Made by a program: the position numbers and the translations under genes. Positions 52,382 through 62,946 of a DNA stretch of 64,000 nucleotides are shown piece after piece (positions within the stretch are counted from its first letter, which is position 1; the number at the start of each line of letters is the position of its first letter). The notes below the pieces were generated by a model. The model saw only the letters and a program-made list of their open reading frames with translations. It did not search any database and was not told the DNA's origin. The DNA comes from Corallium rubrum (taxonomy: Eukaryota > Cnidaria > Anthozoa > Scleralcyonacea > Coralliidae), in contig CAXIUP010000285.1 in NCBI GenBank assembly GCA_964035015.1, forward strand, positions 409,501 to 473,500, written 5' to 3'.

Positions 52382-52669
52382 TTAACAGTTAATATTATTA
52401 AACGAGTTAAATATATTTGTTATGCTGAGTAGGAAGCTTGCATACACATGTATTATTTTATGTACCATTTGTGTTTTTACCGACTGTTCCTTGTATTTGA
52501 GTTTGAGATCGGCAATGGACAGTAGCTTTATTGATCCATTAGGATTTATATTCAATGTTGTAAGTGCTTTGAACCTTTGAGTACGTAATTTTGTCACAAG
52601 TATGTTATCCATATCTTCATGTTCATTTTGATTAAATTTTGATGCATGATTGAGTAAAAAGATATTCAT
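52382..52669 (-). CDS. Unknown ORF, possible exon fragment
   Basis: 95 codons; the central part (DNILVTKLRTQRFKALTTLN, KLLSIADLKLKYKEQ) has ordinary protein composition. A donor-like CG|GTAAAAACAC follows KEQS. I do not recognise it, and it could be chance. Confidence 0.2.
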   Translation of the reverse strand: MNIFLLNHASKFNQNEHEDMDNILVTKLRTQRFKALTTLNINPNGSIKLLSIADLKLKYKEQSVKTQMVHKIIHVYASFLLSITNIFNSFNNINC

Positions 52670-52947
52670 CAGAAAAATAACTTTGAACCAGTCATGTTCC
52701 TCACATACAATTACATACAGTAATACTTTAATGAAATATCGGCCATTATAACATCATACCAAACTCTGAGCGGTCGGGATTTTACGATATTGACCCCCGG
52801 TCTGTGTCCGGGACTCCGGGTCAACACGCTTTTTTCTCGGCCCTGTAAGTTTTGGCGAGAACATTTCTGACTTGATTTGAATACAAATAAAAGAGAACTG
52901 GTTATCTTTATTCACATATTCTGATCTAAACAAGAAGGCCAATATAA

Positions 52948-53005
52948 TCCCCGAGCCGGGCTCCGGGCCTTCGGCCCTACGCCCGGCTCGGGGGCTAATC
53001 TCGAC
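52948..53005. repeat. GC-rich hairpin repeat, copy 1
   Basis: CCCGAGCCGGGCTCCGGGCC, TTCGG loop, then its complement, followed by GGCTAATCTCGACATGCG. Copy 2 is at 54790-54850, opposite in its flanks. Confidence 0.8.
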
Positions 53006-53068
53006 ATGCGCGAAGTCCACTTTACACGCGTGTATAAAAATCAAGGGAGACAAAATCTGAAAATAGTT

Positions 53069-53070
<2 letters not shown>

Positions 53071-53125
<55 letters not shown>
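53071..53125. repeat. (TA)n microsatellite
   Basis: About 27 TA units. Confidence 0.97.
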
Positions 53126-53127
<2 letters not shown>

Positions 53128-53685
53128 TGGTGACTAGCTTTGAAGCAAACTTTATATAATTTCCATATTTTGCGAAACAAAATGGTTTCAAATGGAAAGA
53201 AGCAGAACAACGAATAAAAGCAGGATACAAACAGCCGGTTTAATATATCTTGAAGAGAAACCAGAAAACCTGAAGAAACCAAACACCGTATGGTAAAGCA
53301 GGTAAACAAAAACTCGATCTGAATTGCTATTGTAGTGTTTGTGGTCACAGGTCACTCAGGACATTTGTATTTATTTATTTTGCTGATTGTAATCAGCATT
53401 TATTCATTAATATATTCTGTAAACGCCAAGAACGGCAAGACGTTTAAATAGAACCCTTTTAGACACTCGTCAGTTACTGTAAACTTAATCTAGCAACTAT
53501 CATATAAAGTTTTATACCTTGTCCCTTTAATATGTCGTTTTCAAGTTTTTGCCCATTAAGCAGCATACAGCTTCACGTTTTCGTGCTTTCCCTTTGCTAC
53601 TGTGGACGTGATGTTTTTCATTGACTTAATTGCAAGCACTTATCATAAATACTCATAGGATTTGTCCATTTTCTTTTGTCCTGTT

Positions 53686-54328
53686 TAGTGCTGTGCAAAC
53701 TCCGGTTTTTTCACCTCCGGCTCCGGCCAAAAAAACTCCGGCTCCAGCAGAAAATTTCCAGCTCCGGCATCCGAGAAAAATTCGAAATTTAATGGAAATT
53801 TTACGGCAATTTCACATTTCAAAGTGGAAGCACAAGCACTATCTTTGTTTTTGATTTTAACACTTTGCAACCTCGTACCCAGGGTCTTTGGGTACGAGGT
53901 TGCACATTTCGTACTATGCATGATGCACGGTATTGGCGTTGCGGTTGCGCGAGACAAGAAGCAGTCGCTAAGTCAATGTGGTTAAAACTTTTTATAATTG
54001 AACTTGATGAAGGCAAGTTTACCGATGTTCCCTGGCAAAAGGGCGCACCGTTTTTTTATAACAATGTTCCCCGCCAGAGAAAAGACTCGCTCAGACGTGA
54101 CAGATGACGGAGGACAAGACAAATATGACAGTGTGAGAAGAGAAAAAGTACCGATCATTCCCCATCAAGCATCTTCTGCTGACGGTGTAAGCGTGGATAA
54201 ATAAAAATGATCTATCTAGTCAATACGAAGCGGTTACATAAGTGCTGCCGGAGTTTTGCCGGAGCTGAACAAACTCCGGCTCCGGCAAAAATAGGCCGGA
54301 GCTCCGGCTCCGGCCCTCCGGCGCACTA
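53686..54328. mobile_element. Possible TAGTGC-ended element rich in CTCCGG
   Basis: TAGTGCTGTGCAAACTCCGG at the left and CTCCGGCGCACTA at the right, with CTCCGGCTCCGG words in both ends. No target duplication was found, so the borders are uncertain. Confidence 0.35.
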
Positions 54329-54789
54329 TATATATATATATATTTATATTTATAAAAGAACATTTTGAAAACAAGCGCGGCGATTGGTTGAAAGCCGTGT
54401 TTCTATAACTTTATGGAAACACGGCAAGGTCCACACCATTCAATGCGCCATCATTACGGTGTAGGATAGTGGATACGCCATTATGAAGAGTAAGGAGAAT
54501 TTACGCTTTGATGCAGTGATTATTTTTACGTTCTATACCTATTTTCGACGGGTTATTTTATAAAGGAAATAGAAAACATTTTTTCCGTGTGGAAGTTTGA
54601 AACTCGAAATAGCGTAGAAACACTCGCTCTGTGGGCTCGTGTTCCCACTACAATTTCTCGTTCTCCCAAACTTCCACTCGTGTTTCTATAACTCTATGGA
54701 AACACGGAAAATGTTTTCTATTTCTTAATTATAAACAGGTTTCAGAATTACTTTCAGCTTTTCATCTCGCGTGTAAATGGTGTCCACGC

Positions 54790-54850
54790 ATGCCGAGATT
54801 AGCTCCCTCACCGGGCTCCGGGCCTTCGGCCCTACGCACGGGCTCGGGGA
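54790..54850. repeat. GC-rich hairpin repeat, copy 2
   Basis: ACCGGGCTCCGGGCCTTCGG, CCCTACGCACGGGCTCGGGG with the flank CATGCCGAGATTAGC, matching the complement flank of copy 1. Confidence 0.75.
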
Positions 54851-55064
54851 TAAACATCTCGCAGAATTTCTTTCTCACTCGCGTGTAATTTCACGTGTAA
54901 GTAGACTCCACGCGTGTCGAGATTAGCACCATCCCCAGGCCCGGAGATAAAAAAAACCCGTCCCAAGTTACAAAATGAGTTGTTCTTTATTAAAATAACG
55001 AGTGCAAGGGGTTGTTGCGTTAGTTTAAGTTATTGAATGGTAACAAAAGCAACTAATTTCTTAC

Positions 55065-55394
55065 CTAAAATGATAACCAGTACTTCAGAAGAAGAAACAT
55101 CCAGACCACGTGGTGTAAGGGCAAGTCTGTACGTTCCACTGTAATCCAGACTTACATTTGTTAAAACCAATGTTGTTGGCTTTATGACGTTGATATTAGG
55201 TAAAGAGCTGTTGAATATAGTTACCGCACCACCAACAATATCAGCCAGTGGATCAGATGAGCTAACAGAGTTGCTGAAAAACCATTGAGTATAGATAATT
55301 GCTTTGCCACCAAAATCATATGTCCATGCTAAAGTAACATTGGATCCTTTTGAGACGTAAGTACGATTACCAAATGATGGAGGAGAAATCTTGG
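55065..55394 (-). CDS. Ig-superfamily receptor, first Ig exon (V-like, no cysteine)
   Basis: Acceptor TATTTTATAG and donor TTAG|GTAAGA bound 330 bp (110 codons), phase 1-1. It has the V-set layout: KGSNVTLAWTYDF (B strand with Ala where Cys is expected), YTQWFFSN (strand-C Trp), NVSLDYSGTYRLAL (D-x-G-x-Y motif with Arg-Leu where Cys is expected), ending SSEVLVIIL. There is no cysteine in the exon, so the fold lacks the usual disulfide. Four sequons (NRT, NVT, NSS, NVS). Unusual V-set domains without the canonical cysteines are known from Hydractinia Alr proteins. A signal-peptide exon should lie to the right; it was not found and may be beyond the Polinton. Confidence 0.85.
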
Positions 55395-56455
55395 CTATAA
55401 AATAGAAAGAAAAAAAAAAAGATTAGGCATGTCGGAGATGAGAGAACGTTTGATGAACAGTCAGTGATAGCAAAGTATATCTGTGGCACGTGAGATTAGA
55501 GTTGATTAATTAGATAAGACAAAGTTGTAACAGCCAAATATAGTTGAGTTTTAAAATAAAAAGAAAAGATAGTATAATATTGTAGTGAGACAACAGAGCT
55601 TGAGAACAGAGCTTGAGAGAGAGGTATCTGTTATACTGTGATTATCTTACAATGTGAGCACGATCGTGATTAAAAGGAAAAAAACAAATCTTTTTGTGAC
55701 GTATTGTGAATACAGTACTACGAGGCCATTCACTACGGGCAATATGGTTTGACGAATTCTCGGAAATGTTAAAAATAGAATGCTTTGTACTGCAGTAAAT
55801 GACTGTTTAGGGTTGCATGAAACGGTCACACAATATCTACAATAAGTATAGTCAGTCGCCTGCCAACAGGCAACAAAGCCAAAGATTCCTTTCCCAAGGA
55901 TGACATTGCAATTTCTCATGAGATTGTATATTAATACCTGTAGCTGGGTAAGACGTTTTAAGAATGCTAATAATATACATGACAAAATTACTGCATCCTG
56001 ATTGGTCGAGAGGAGTGCAATTTCAATGTAATAAAGTGGAGAAAAGGTGTAATACAGTGCAGAAAAATGAAATAGTGCAAATTTCAATGAGTATTAAGCA
56101 TTCTGATTGGCTAATAAACAACCGGAAACTACCGGAAAGCCAATGAAATTCCTATGCGGATTTTGAAGGATGGTTTTTCCTTCACGAGAAAATCCAATAT
56201 GGCGACCAAAACATGGAGTTGTCGAAGAACATTTCGATGAAATATAGAGTGAATTTTGCTTTAATATTGTCATAAAAGTTCCTGCAAGAAGACTAGAAAA
56301 GGTTACATGCTACGAGTAAAACGTTTGACGTATTTAGTGAACAAAGTGAAGCAGTTTTCAACCATTACAGCTTCAAGAAGTGGAGCAATGAGTAGTATGT
56401 AACTTCGTAGCTGGAAGAACATTTTGCTTAACCTTTTCATGTATATTATTAATAA
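55395..56455. other. Receptor upstream intron or flank, nothing firm
   Basis: Short ORFs without domains. CTGATTGGTCGAGAGGAGTGCAATTTC (56000) and CATTCTGATTGGCTAATAA (56098) resemble MITE ends of this genome. Confidence 0.4.
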
Positions 56456-56461
56456 GTAATA

Positions 56462-56580
56462 GCATGGTTTCGAGTGCAATTTTGATAATCTTTGAAAAAC
56501 TAACTTGTGCATGTTTTTTCCAAATTGCTCACTTGTGCATGTTTTTTCCAAATTGCACTCGAAACCATGCTATTACCTAT
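56462..56580. repeat. Palindrome with direct repeat core
   Basis: TAGCATGGTTTCGAGTGCAA / TTGCACTCGAAACCATGCTA arms; the centre repeats ACTTGTGCATGTTTTTTCCA twice. Confidence 0.85.
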
Positions 56581-57354
56581 ACAAATTGCACGACAAGACC
56601 GTAACATGATGACACGAAATGGAGTGATAATAGACTACCCACCACTTTTGAATAAGTATTTAAAGACTAAAATAGCCCAAATACATGCCAAGGATTCCCT
56701 AAAACTCTTATTAATGTTTAGCCGCAAATCTACATTGTATACACGTACAGTATACGCTTGTTGTTTGCAATGAAATTAATGATAATCAGGTATTTAAGTT
56801 AATCAGTTGTATATGATGAACTTTTCCCATTCTCAGAACCTGATCTTAACATTAACATATGGAAATTATGAAAGTGGCTGGGAGTTTTAGCGAAGTTGGC
56901 CAAGATCTGTGACCCTTTGGGGTTAGTTTCACCCATCACTCTCAGCGGCAAGATCATTTCTCGGGCTGGGTGCGACGAAAAAATTGCCAAGTAATAAAAC
57001 CCAAGAAATACAGTAAAAGCTAGAAGCAGATTTCTCAAACTCATTAATAATTCCTGAATTATCGTAGCCAATCCATGAAAGTATACTGTCTATACCACAC
57101 CTCATGCATGAATTTTGATACCCAATGAAAACCTGTAGGAAACTTCCTAAAACATCAGGGCTATGCCCCTTGGTTTTCATTTGTTTTCTCGTGTTTGGAA
57201 CCCCTGATGAACTCATGTTTGATCTATTACATCAAAAGCCATGACAACTGATTTAGTGAGGGACCGTTCACCTTGGGATAGAACTTTTATCAAGTCAAGC
57301 AGCGACCACGTAATATCCGCTCAAAATTGATTTCTACTGATCATATATCTATCA

Positions 57355-57435
57355 TAATGATATTATACAGGGAAAAATTACTCAAATATGATTGGCTAAT
57401 AAAGAGGGCATTTTTTTGTAATTCAGGCAAAACTA
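57355..57435 (+). repeat. Dispersed repeat R1, fragment 4
   Basis: ATATGATTGGCTAATAAAGA, TTTTTTTGTAATTCAGGC as in 13610-13650. The stretch 57440-57820 shows no clear feature and may include the Polinton terminus. Confidence 0.6.
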
Positions 57436-57828
57436 CTTGTAAGTAGTATAGAACATGAGGGTATGGGCACACTTTTTTTTTTCTCACCAAAGACAGCCCC
57501 CAAATGCTCAGATTCATCAAGGAGGGTTGTTTGAAACGGTGAGCTTTTTTAAAAAATTTTTTAAGTATAAGCAAAAGGGACGAAAAAGGACCCAAACCAA
57601 AAAAAAATAATTCTGGAATTCATCAGGAAAGGATGTTTGAAAGGGGGAAAAAATTTTCGCGCCTCCCAAAACCCATTTTCGTCTGCTTGTACTTCAAAAA
57701 GTGAGAAAAACGGCCCACCCTTTTCAGACGCTTCTGTTGGGTTTGTGATAAAACACCCCAGAGCGATCAGGTTGTGGTTCTGACACACATCTCACTTACT
57801 CCCCGATTTCTGTTCAGATACTTTTGTC

Positions 57829-58716
57829 TTGTGTTGGTACACATGTTTCCCCACAGTTACACCACCAGATAGCAGTCCGAGACATGGTATATACGGCGTG
57901 ATCATGGCTACAACTTTACCAACGTCACTCTTTAACAGTTTGTCTTCTTGTAATCGTAGTAATCTTAATATGGAGGAGATTGAGCTTAAGCCATTAGATC
58001 CGAATCATGACCCAGACCCAGACCCTGATCAGGAGGAAACAGATTTTGGGGGCACTGATGCTTTGGGAGACTTTTTAAAGCGTAATAGTGTTGAGTCTGA
58101 TCACTCTATTGATGGCCCCATTGTGAGTAATGTGTCAGAGGACAGAACTGAGAGGATAAGAAGAAGAGCTGTATATAGGGACTGTGAGGATTTTTTCATA
58201 AATATACTAGAGTTGGAACCACAGTGCGCTGACCCACTGTTTGTTGACTATCTGATTGATAATAACATATTAAGTATATCCAGGGAGTTTAGTGAGTCTG
58301 GTTTAGTTATCGATTATTCTGTGAAACATCTGGGAGGTGACTTCCAAACAATCGGACGGGCTTTAGCTGGGGAGGATGATGATCTGCTCAGGGATGGTGT
58401 CAGAACACACTATGATGAGTGGACTAAGGCTAACCTAAATAAGAGACTGAGGAAGGCTGGAATTGTAACTGCCATTGGTTTGGGGGTGGTTGCATTGGTA
58501 ACTGGTCTGTCTGTGGGTCTAACCAGGAAGGGATCTGATATAGTTCATCAGGCTAAGAAATGGGAAAAGTTACATCCAGCAAAAGGAAGGGATGTGATAC
58601 CATGGACAGAAATACAGACAGCTGGTGGGAAGGTAATTGTTTTCACTGGGGAGTATTTAATAGTGATTATTATGGCAGCTGGATTGTTTTCCTACCGTTA
58701 CACTAAAAGAAGATAA
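57829..58716 (+). CDS. Polinton-type unknown protein with two membrane segments
   Basis: 295 codons from the first ATG; Met26 (57904) or Met48 (57970, before EEIELKPLDP) are likelier starts. An acidic Asp/Pro run (DPDPDPDQEE) is at 60-70. A globular, partly acidic middle (110-200) follows. The first hydrophobic segment is 209-231 (AGIVTAIGLGVVALVTGL), the second 268-288, and the end is basic (YRYTKRR). Its 3' end faces the polymerase gene 42 bp away. The function is unknown; membrane proteins of unknown role are common in these elements. Confidence 0.75.
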   Translation: MCWYTCFPTVTPPDSSPRHGIYGVIMATTLPTSLFNSLSSCNRSNLNMEEIELKPLDPNHDPDPDPDQEETDFGGTDALGDFLKRNSVESDHSIDGPIVSNVSEDRTERIRRRAVYRDCEDFFINILELEPQCADPLFVDYLIDNNILSISREFSESGLVIDYSVKHLGGDFQTIGRALAGEDDDLLRDGVRTHYDEWTKANLNKRLRKAGIVTAIGLGVVALVTGLSVGLTRKGSDIVHQAKKWEKLHPAKGRDVIPWTEIQTAGGKVIVFTGEYLIVIIMAAGLFSYRYTKRR

Positions 58717-58758
58717 TCTGTGAACATATATCTCACCGACCACACTTAAGTCAGTTAA

Positions 58759-61700
58759 CTAAATATCCTTATGTCCGTATGCGTAGGAGCTAATCCCATC
58801 TTCCAGCAGGTATCTCTTGTCGTCGAAGCATGAGAGTGACACTTTATTTATCTCATAACTACCCAACTCATGTTTTACGCTTCGGATGGTTTTCATTTTT
58901 TGAAGCACCTGTTTTTTACCAAGTAATACGTTCTTGTAGTGTTCATGTCTGATTTGTTTCTTAGTGACACTCTTTTTGATTCCCTTCGCGGTTTTACCAC
59001 CTGTTCCGTCGTCTTTTAGGTAAGAATACATCTTACTTCTGAGACCAATGAATTCGGTTATGGGAACACCAGCCGCTTCGTCCTTCATCTTCCCAATAAC
59101 CTTTTTATTCGACTTGTTGTGGTACTTCGAGCTCTCCGGATAGTCCGAGTTGTCGAAGATGTCTTTGTCGGCCCAGAAGTCTTTGTAAGCGTCTTCCGCC
59201 TCAATCTCATATGTCAGGCTGTCTGTGTCTGTAAACAACAACTTAGCCCTACTTCCATATCTCTCCAGCACATAGTTGTAATGAAAATTATACATCAGGG
59301 TTTTCGATAGATCCAGAATACACATGCCAACATAAGCCGGTCGGTTTAACGTCAAGACTTCCTTAATCTTATGAACGGCAACAAGGTTTTCGTTGAATAT
59401 TTTGGCAAACACGAAGGTTGGTTTGGAAGCCAACCTCAACATTTTCTCCTTACTGGTGACCAACCGAACGTCCACACGCTTTCTCAGGTTTTCCATTGTT
59501 TTACCGAAGACGCTGTTGTTCATTAGCTTGAAGAAGTCCTTTTCGAAGGCGTTCCTGGCAGCAGTTCTCTTCACCGTGTTGAAGTCGATGTACTGCTTCA
59601 ACCAAGTCGACTGTCTAAACAACAAAACCCGATGAACTTTTTTCACCTTTATTCCAAGCCTGATGTACAGCTGTAGGTTTCTATAGTGGACAACATACCT
59701 TTCCTTTCCCATCAGGTTGGTTACTAACTTACTGACACCACCAACGCTGACACCGAACTTCTCTTTGATTTTCCGACAATAGTCAGACAGCATGTCTTCC
59801 TGTATTTCCATCTTTTCCGGGGCTAATGGGTAGTCGTTATGTAGATTGTGGAGCTCAGGGGGATATTCAAGATCAACCTCAAGTATCATTCCGGTTTGAC
59901 CGTCTTCACGGAGTTTTCCCAGGTCCAGGTTTTTCAGCTTAGATTCACTCATCCACCTGAATCCACCAGTCGGAAGGCACTGGCTCATTGCCCAACCATA
60001 CAGATTGTTGGCATCCAGATACATTATATACTTCACAGCCTCATCCTCACTATACCTCTTCATATACGGATTGTTCGCCCTCCCATACCTATTGGCTATG
60101 TAACTGACACCACCTCTCAATCCTTTCTCAATGAACTGAAACATGTCGATGTCAGTCATCAGCTCCAGCTCAATTCCAGTCATCTTCAGCATAGCGTCCC
60201 ATGCCAACCCAGGTGAGGTGAAGTAGTGGCAGGGGTCCAGCTTATAGTACTGAACACAGGTCTTCCTAAAGTTCTCAAAGACGTCAGCTAACAGCAACAC
60301 ATCTGATTTTAGATACACGTCATGGTAGTCCCCCATCGTTCTCATCCCAAACGACTTCCAAACCTTCAAAGCGTGTTGGTAATCAGTGTCTGATATTTCC
60401 TCATCATTCAACACACTGTAGAACTCACTCTTTGGTGGTAACCCCATTTCCTCAAACCGACTGAAGTTGTCCATGTAGTCATAGGGGTAAACGCCCTTCG
60501 TCCTCATCAGATCCGACCTTTCGCCGAATTCCTCAGCTGTGTATCTGAAGTCGTCAGCCGGTAAGTTACCAACCAGCCTATCCAATGAACTACTCATGAA
60601 CTGAAAACTGTCCAGAAACACAAGGTTTTTACCTAACATGAAGGCCATGTACTTCTCCATATTATTCGGAATGACATTAATCTCCTGCCCAAACTTCCCA
60701 ATCTCCCCCATGATGAGATGACTATCATAACCCCTCAGGTTGTGTAAGATGACTGGTATTTTATCAGTCATTCTATGATTTCTGTTACAAAGCTGATGGG
60801 CCGATCCTCGGTATCTTCCCGTCACATGACAATGGTCCCGGACCCTAACATCCCTTTTCCCATACTCCCGACCACAGATGTGACACCCGTTGGCGTCTCT
60901 AAAGTCTGCCCTGTCGGAATCAGTCAGAACCATATCCTGGTTGAAGTGCTCCCTCCGAATACCCTTACAGTACTCCACTTCTTCCAACATCTTTCCGATA
61001 AACTTGTTGACAGCGCCTGGGCCTCTACACACCTGAACATCCTTACTGTATCTATCGTCATAACAACAGACAACCTTGTACCCATAACCACAATCAGTAT
61101 GTTTCTGATACTTCTCCATGTACGGTCTCTTCTCTTTCTCCTCTCGGTCTGACTCCGACACCTCCGGTCTGTTAACCTTTTCCGTGATCGCCTCGAAGTC
61201 AGCGTACACAACAAACGGAACGTTTAGCTGTTTGTGGAAATTACTGTACTTCAACACGTTCTTACCGGGGTCAGGCATTCTGACGGCTTGTTTACCATTC
61301 ACACTGATACACACAGTCTTATGCCTATCCAGAACCTCCGTTGAACTGAAACATTGGAGACAGTAAACACAAAAATGTTTTTTCCTCTTATGTTTTGTTT
61401 TGTTGTACATAAACCTATCAAAGTCCTTGATGAGGACGTAATGTCTGTTGTTCCCGTTGGTTATAATCAGGAGGTTCATTAGGTCGGCGAACCTTTCCTC
61501 TGATACGTAAACCGGAAAGGTTAACCCGTTTTCATAACCAAAGACGTTGATACGTATCTCATTCTGTTTCTCCACCCGGTTGTACTGTTTTTGGGTTACA
61601 GGGAAGCTGATTCCACCATAATCCAAGTCGTCAACATGGTTCCAGTACTTAGACACCCTTTGTGGGTTTCTTGGAACAGGAAACTTATGAGCCAGATGAC

Positions 61701-62316
61701 ACCACATAAAACACCTGTCATCATTATTCTTAACGTTGATCAGCCCCTTTCGACTATGGCTCAGCTCCTTAGGGAGGTCAACATACGACGAGCCTTCCAG
61801 TGGACTGTAGACAGTCAGATTAACGTAGTGACCGTCGATTGACTCCACTGTCCAGCCAGATCCCTCGCTTATCCATCGGGCTATTCCAGCCACCACCTCC
61901 TCATTCGCGGTGTCAACGTCCTGACCGATCTCATCGCCGTTGATTGTAGTCTTGATGTGACTGTTGAAGTGAGCAGTCTTATAAGTTGTACCGCCAGACA
62001 CCCCCTTTTCAAGCGTCACAACCAGCGTTTCAGCGAACTTCAGCCCCCTCATCTGAACCAGCTCCCGACGTAGTAACCGTGCCACGTCATTCCTAAGAGC
62101 GTTTACCTGTTCCAGTGGATGTTGACTCACTACAGCACAACTGAACGACTTGGTTTTACCCCTCAAGGCTCTGTCTAACTGATTTATGTCGTAACCGATT
62201 ATTCTTTCGTAGAGACGGGAGTCCACATCATCGGGATAGTCAAACATGTCAGGGTCTAAGTCGTCGTCCTGGTGGATCATGACACCTGAGCTCATCGTTA
62301 TAACAGGGGTGATCAC
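58759..62316 (-). CDS. Protein-primed family B DNA polymerase with zinc and Endo VII-like inserts
   Basis: 1185 codons. Parts: N-terminal region of these elements (1-310); a C2HC finger HFCVYCLQCF...HKTVC (315-336); Exo I YADFEA (D373, E375); an endonuclease VII-type zinc block HICGREY...DHCHVTG...LCN (478-511); Exo II HNLRGYD (525-531); Exo III YLKSD (668-672); motif A YLDANNLYGW (D768); motif B KLMNNSVFGK (930-939); motif C FTDTDS (D1030, D1032). All catalytic acidic residues are present, so it could be active. It replicates the element with a protein primer. The annotated start overlaps the upstream gene by 68 bp; Met8 or Met13 would shorten that. Confidence 0.93.
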   Translation of the reverse strand: MITPVITMSSGVMIHQDDDLDPDMFDYPDDVDSRLYERIIGYDINQLDRALRGKTKSFSCAVVSQHPLEQVNALRNDVARLLRRELVQMRGLKFAETLVVTLEKGVSGGTTYKTAHFNSHIKTTINGDEIGQDVDTANEEVVAGIARWISEGSGWTVESIDGHYVNLTVYSPLEGSSYVDLPKELSHSRKGLINVKNNDDRCFMWCHLAHKFPVPRNPQRVSKYWNHVDDLDYGGISFPVTQKQYNRVEKQNEIRINVFGYENGLTFPVYVSEERFADLMNLLIITNGNNRHYVLIKDFDRFMYNKTKHKRKKHFCVYCLQCFSSTEVLDRHKTVCISVNGKQAVRMPDPGKNVLKYSNFHKQLNVPFVVYADFEAITEKVNRPEVSESDREEKEKRPYMEKYQKHTDCGYGYKVVCCYDDRYSKDVQVCRGPGAVNKFIGKMLEEVEYCKGIRREHFNQDMVLTDSDRADFRDANGCHICGREYGKRDVRVRDHCHVTGRYRGSAHQLCNRNHRMTDKIPVILHNLRGYDSHLIMGEIGKFGQEINVIPNNMEKYMAFMLGKNLVFLDSFQFMSSSLDRLVGNLPADDFRYTAEEFGERSDLMRTKGVYPYDYMDNFSRFEEMGLPPKSEFYSVLNDEEISDTDYQHALKVWKSFGMRTMGDYHDVYLKSDVLLLADVFENFRKTCVQYYKLDPCHYFTSPGLAWDAMLKMTGIELELMTDIDMFQFIEKGLRGGVSYIANRYGRANNPYMKRYSEDEAVKYIMYLDANNLYGWAMSQCLPTGGFRWMSESKLKNLDLGKLREDGQTGMILEVDLEYPPELHNLHNDYPLAPEKMEIQEDMLSDYCRKIKEKFGVSVGGVSKLVTNLMGKERYVVHYRNLQLYIRLGIKVKKVHRVLLFRQSTWLKQYIDFNTVKRTAARNAFEKDFFKLMNNSVFGKTMENLRKRVDVRLVTSKEKMLRLASKPTFVFAKIFNENLVAVHKIKEVLTLNRPAYVGMCILDLSKTLMYNFHYNYVLERYGSRAKLLFTDTDSLTYEIEAEDAYKDFWADKDIFDNSDYPESSKYHNKSNKKVIGKMKDEAAGVPITEFIGLRSKMYSYLKDDGTGGKTAKGIKKSVTKKQIRHEHYKNVLLGKKQVLQKMKTIRSVKHELGSYEINKVSLSCFDDKRYLLEDGISSYAYGHKDI

Positions 62317-62914
62317 ATTCCGTTAGGTGTCGCTCCAACCACTTGGTGTAGAACTTGTCCGGGGTACGGTCCCAACCAAGTTCCTTATACACAATCCCAA
62401 ACAGATTGTTATCAAACAGATCCTTCATTTTTCCATTTTTGAGATCCTTTAGGTTATCCAGTAACTTAATCCCTCTTCTTGAGCACAATCTGATGATGTA
62501 ATAATTGTATCTGGACAGGTTACGACCTCTTATCAGACCCTTACTTCTCATCACTTGGAGAACCCTAGAAAAGTCGGCTAGGACGACGTCAACGGCTGTA
62601 TCCCTGACAACTCTGACGAGTCTCTTCCTCATCCAACTATTTCTCGAATGCTCACTTCTACGACCAACAGCCCCCAGATATCTCCCGACAACATATCCAT
62701 ACTTCGTGTCACCACATTCCGGACAGGAATACATCTCAGTGCTCACCTTCACACGGAATCTGGAACAATCTCCACACCACAACTTCGTACTACAACCGGT
62801 TAGATCCCAGGTCGAGGCTACTAACTCAATCCCCATCTGCTTACAAACCCATTCAACGCTTGAAGACGGTAAGTTCTTCAGCCCCTCCGGTAAGTCAGAC
62901 CAGGAAACAGACAT
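62249..62914 (-). CDS. Zinc-ribbon protein of the Polinton-type element
   Basis: 221 codons. CxxC pairs at C47/C50 (WCGDC) and C64/C67 (SCPEC) form a zinc ribbon. An Arg-rich middle follows (RRSEHSRNSWMRKRLVRVVR), then a helical C-terminal half (KLLDNLKDLKNGKMKDLFD). It lies between the coiled-coil gene and the polymerase, overlapping the latter's start. A role in nucleic-acid binding is likely; I do not recognise the family. Confidence 0.8.
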   Translation of the reverse strand: MSVSWSDLPEGLKNLPSSSVEWVCKQMGIELVASTWDLTGCSTKLWCGDCSRFRVKVSTEMYSCPECGDTKYGYVVGRYLGAVGRRSEHSRNSWMRKRLVRVVRDTAVDVVLADFSRVLQVMRSKGLIRGRNLSRYNYYIIRLCSRRGIKLLDNLKDLKNGKMKDLFDNNLFGIVYKELGWDRTPDKFYTKWLERHLTECDHPCYNDELRCHDPPGRRLRP

Positions 62915-62946
62915 TATAACTAAACCCTAACGAATTCCCTTAACCC

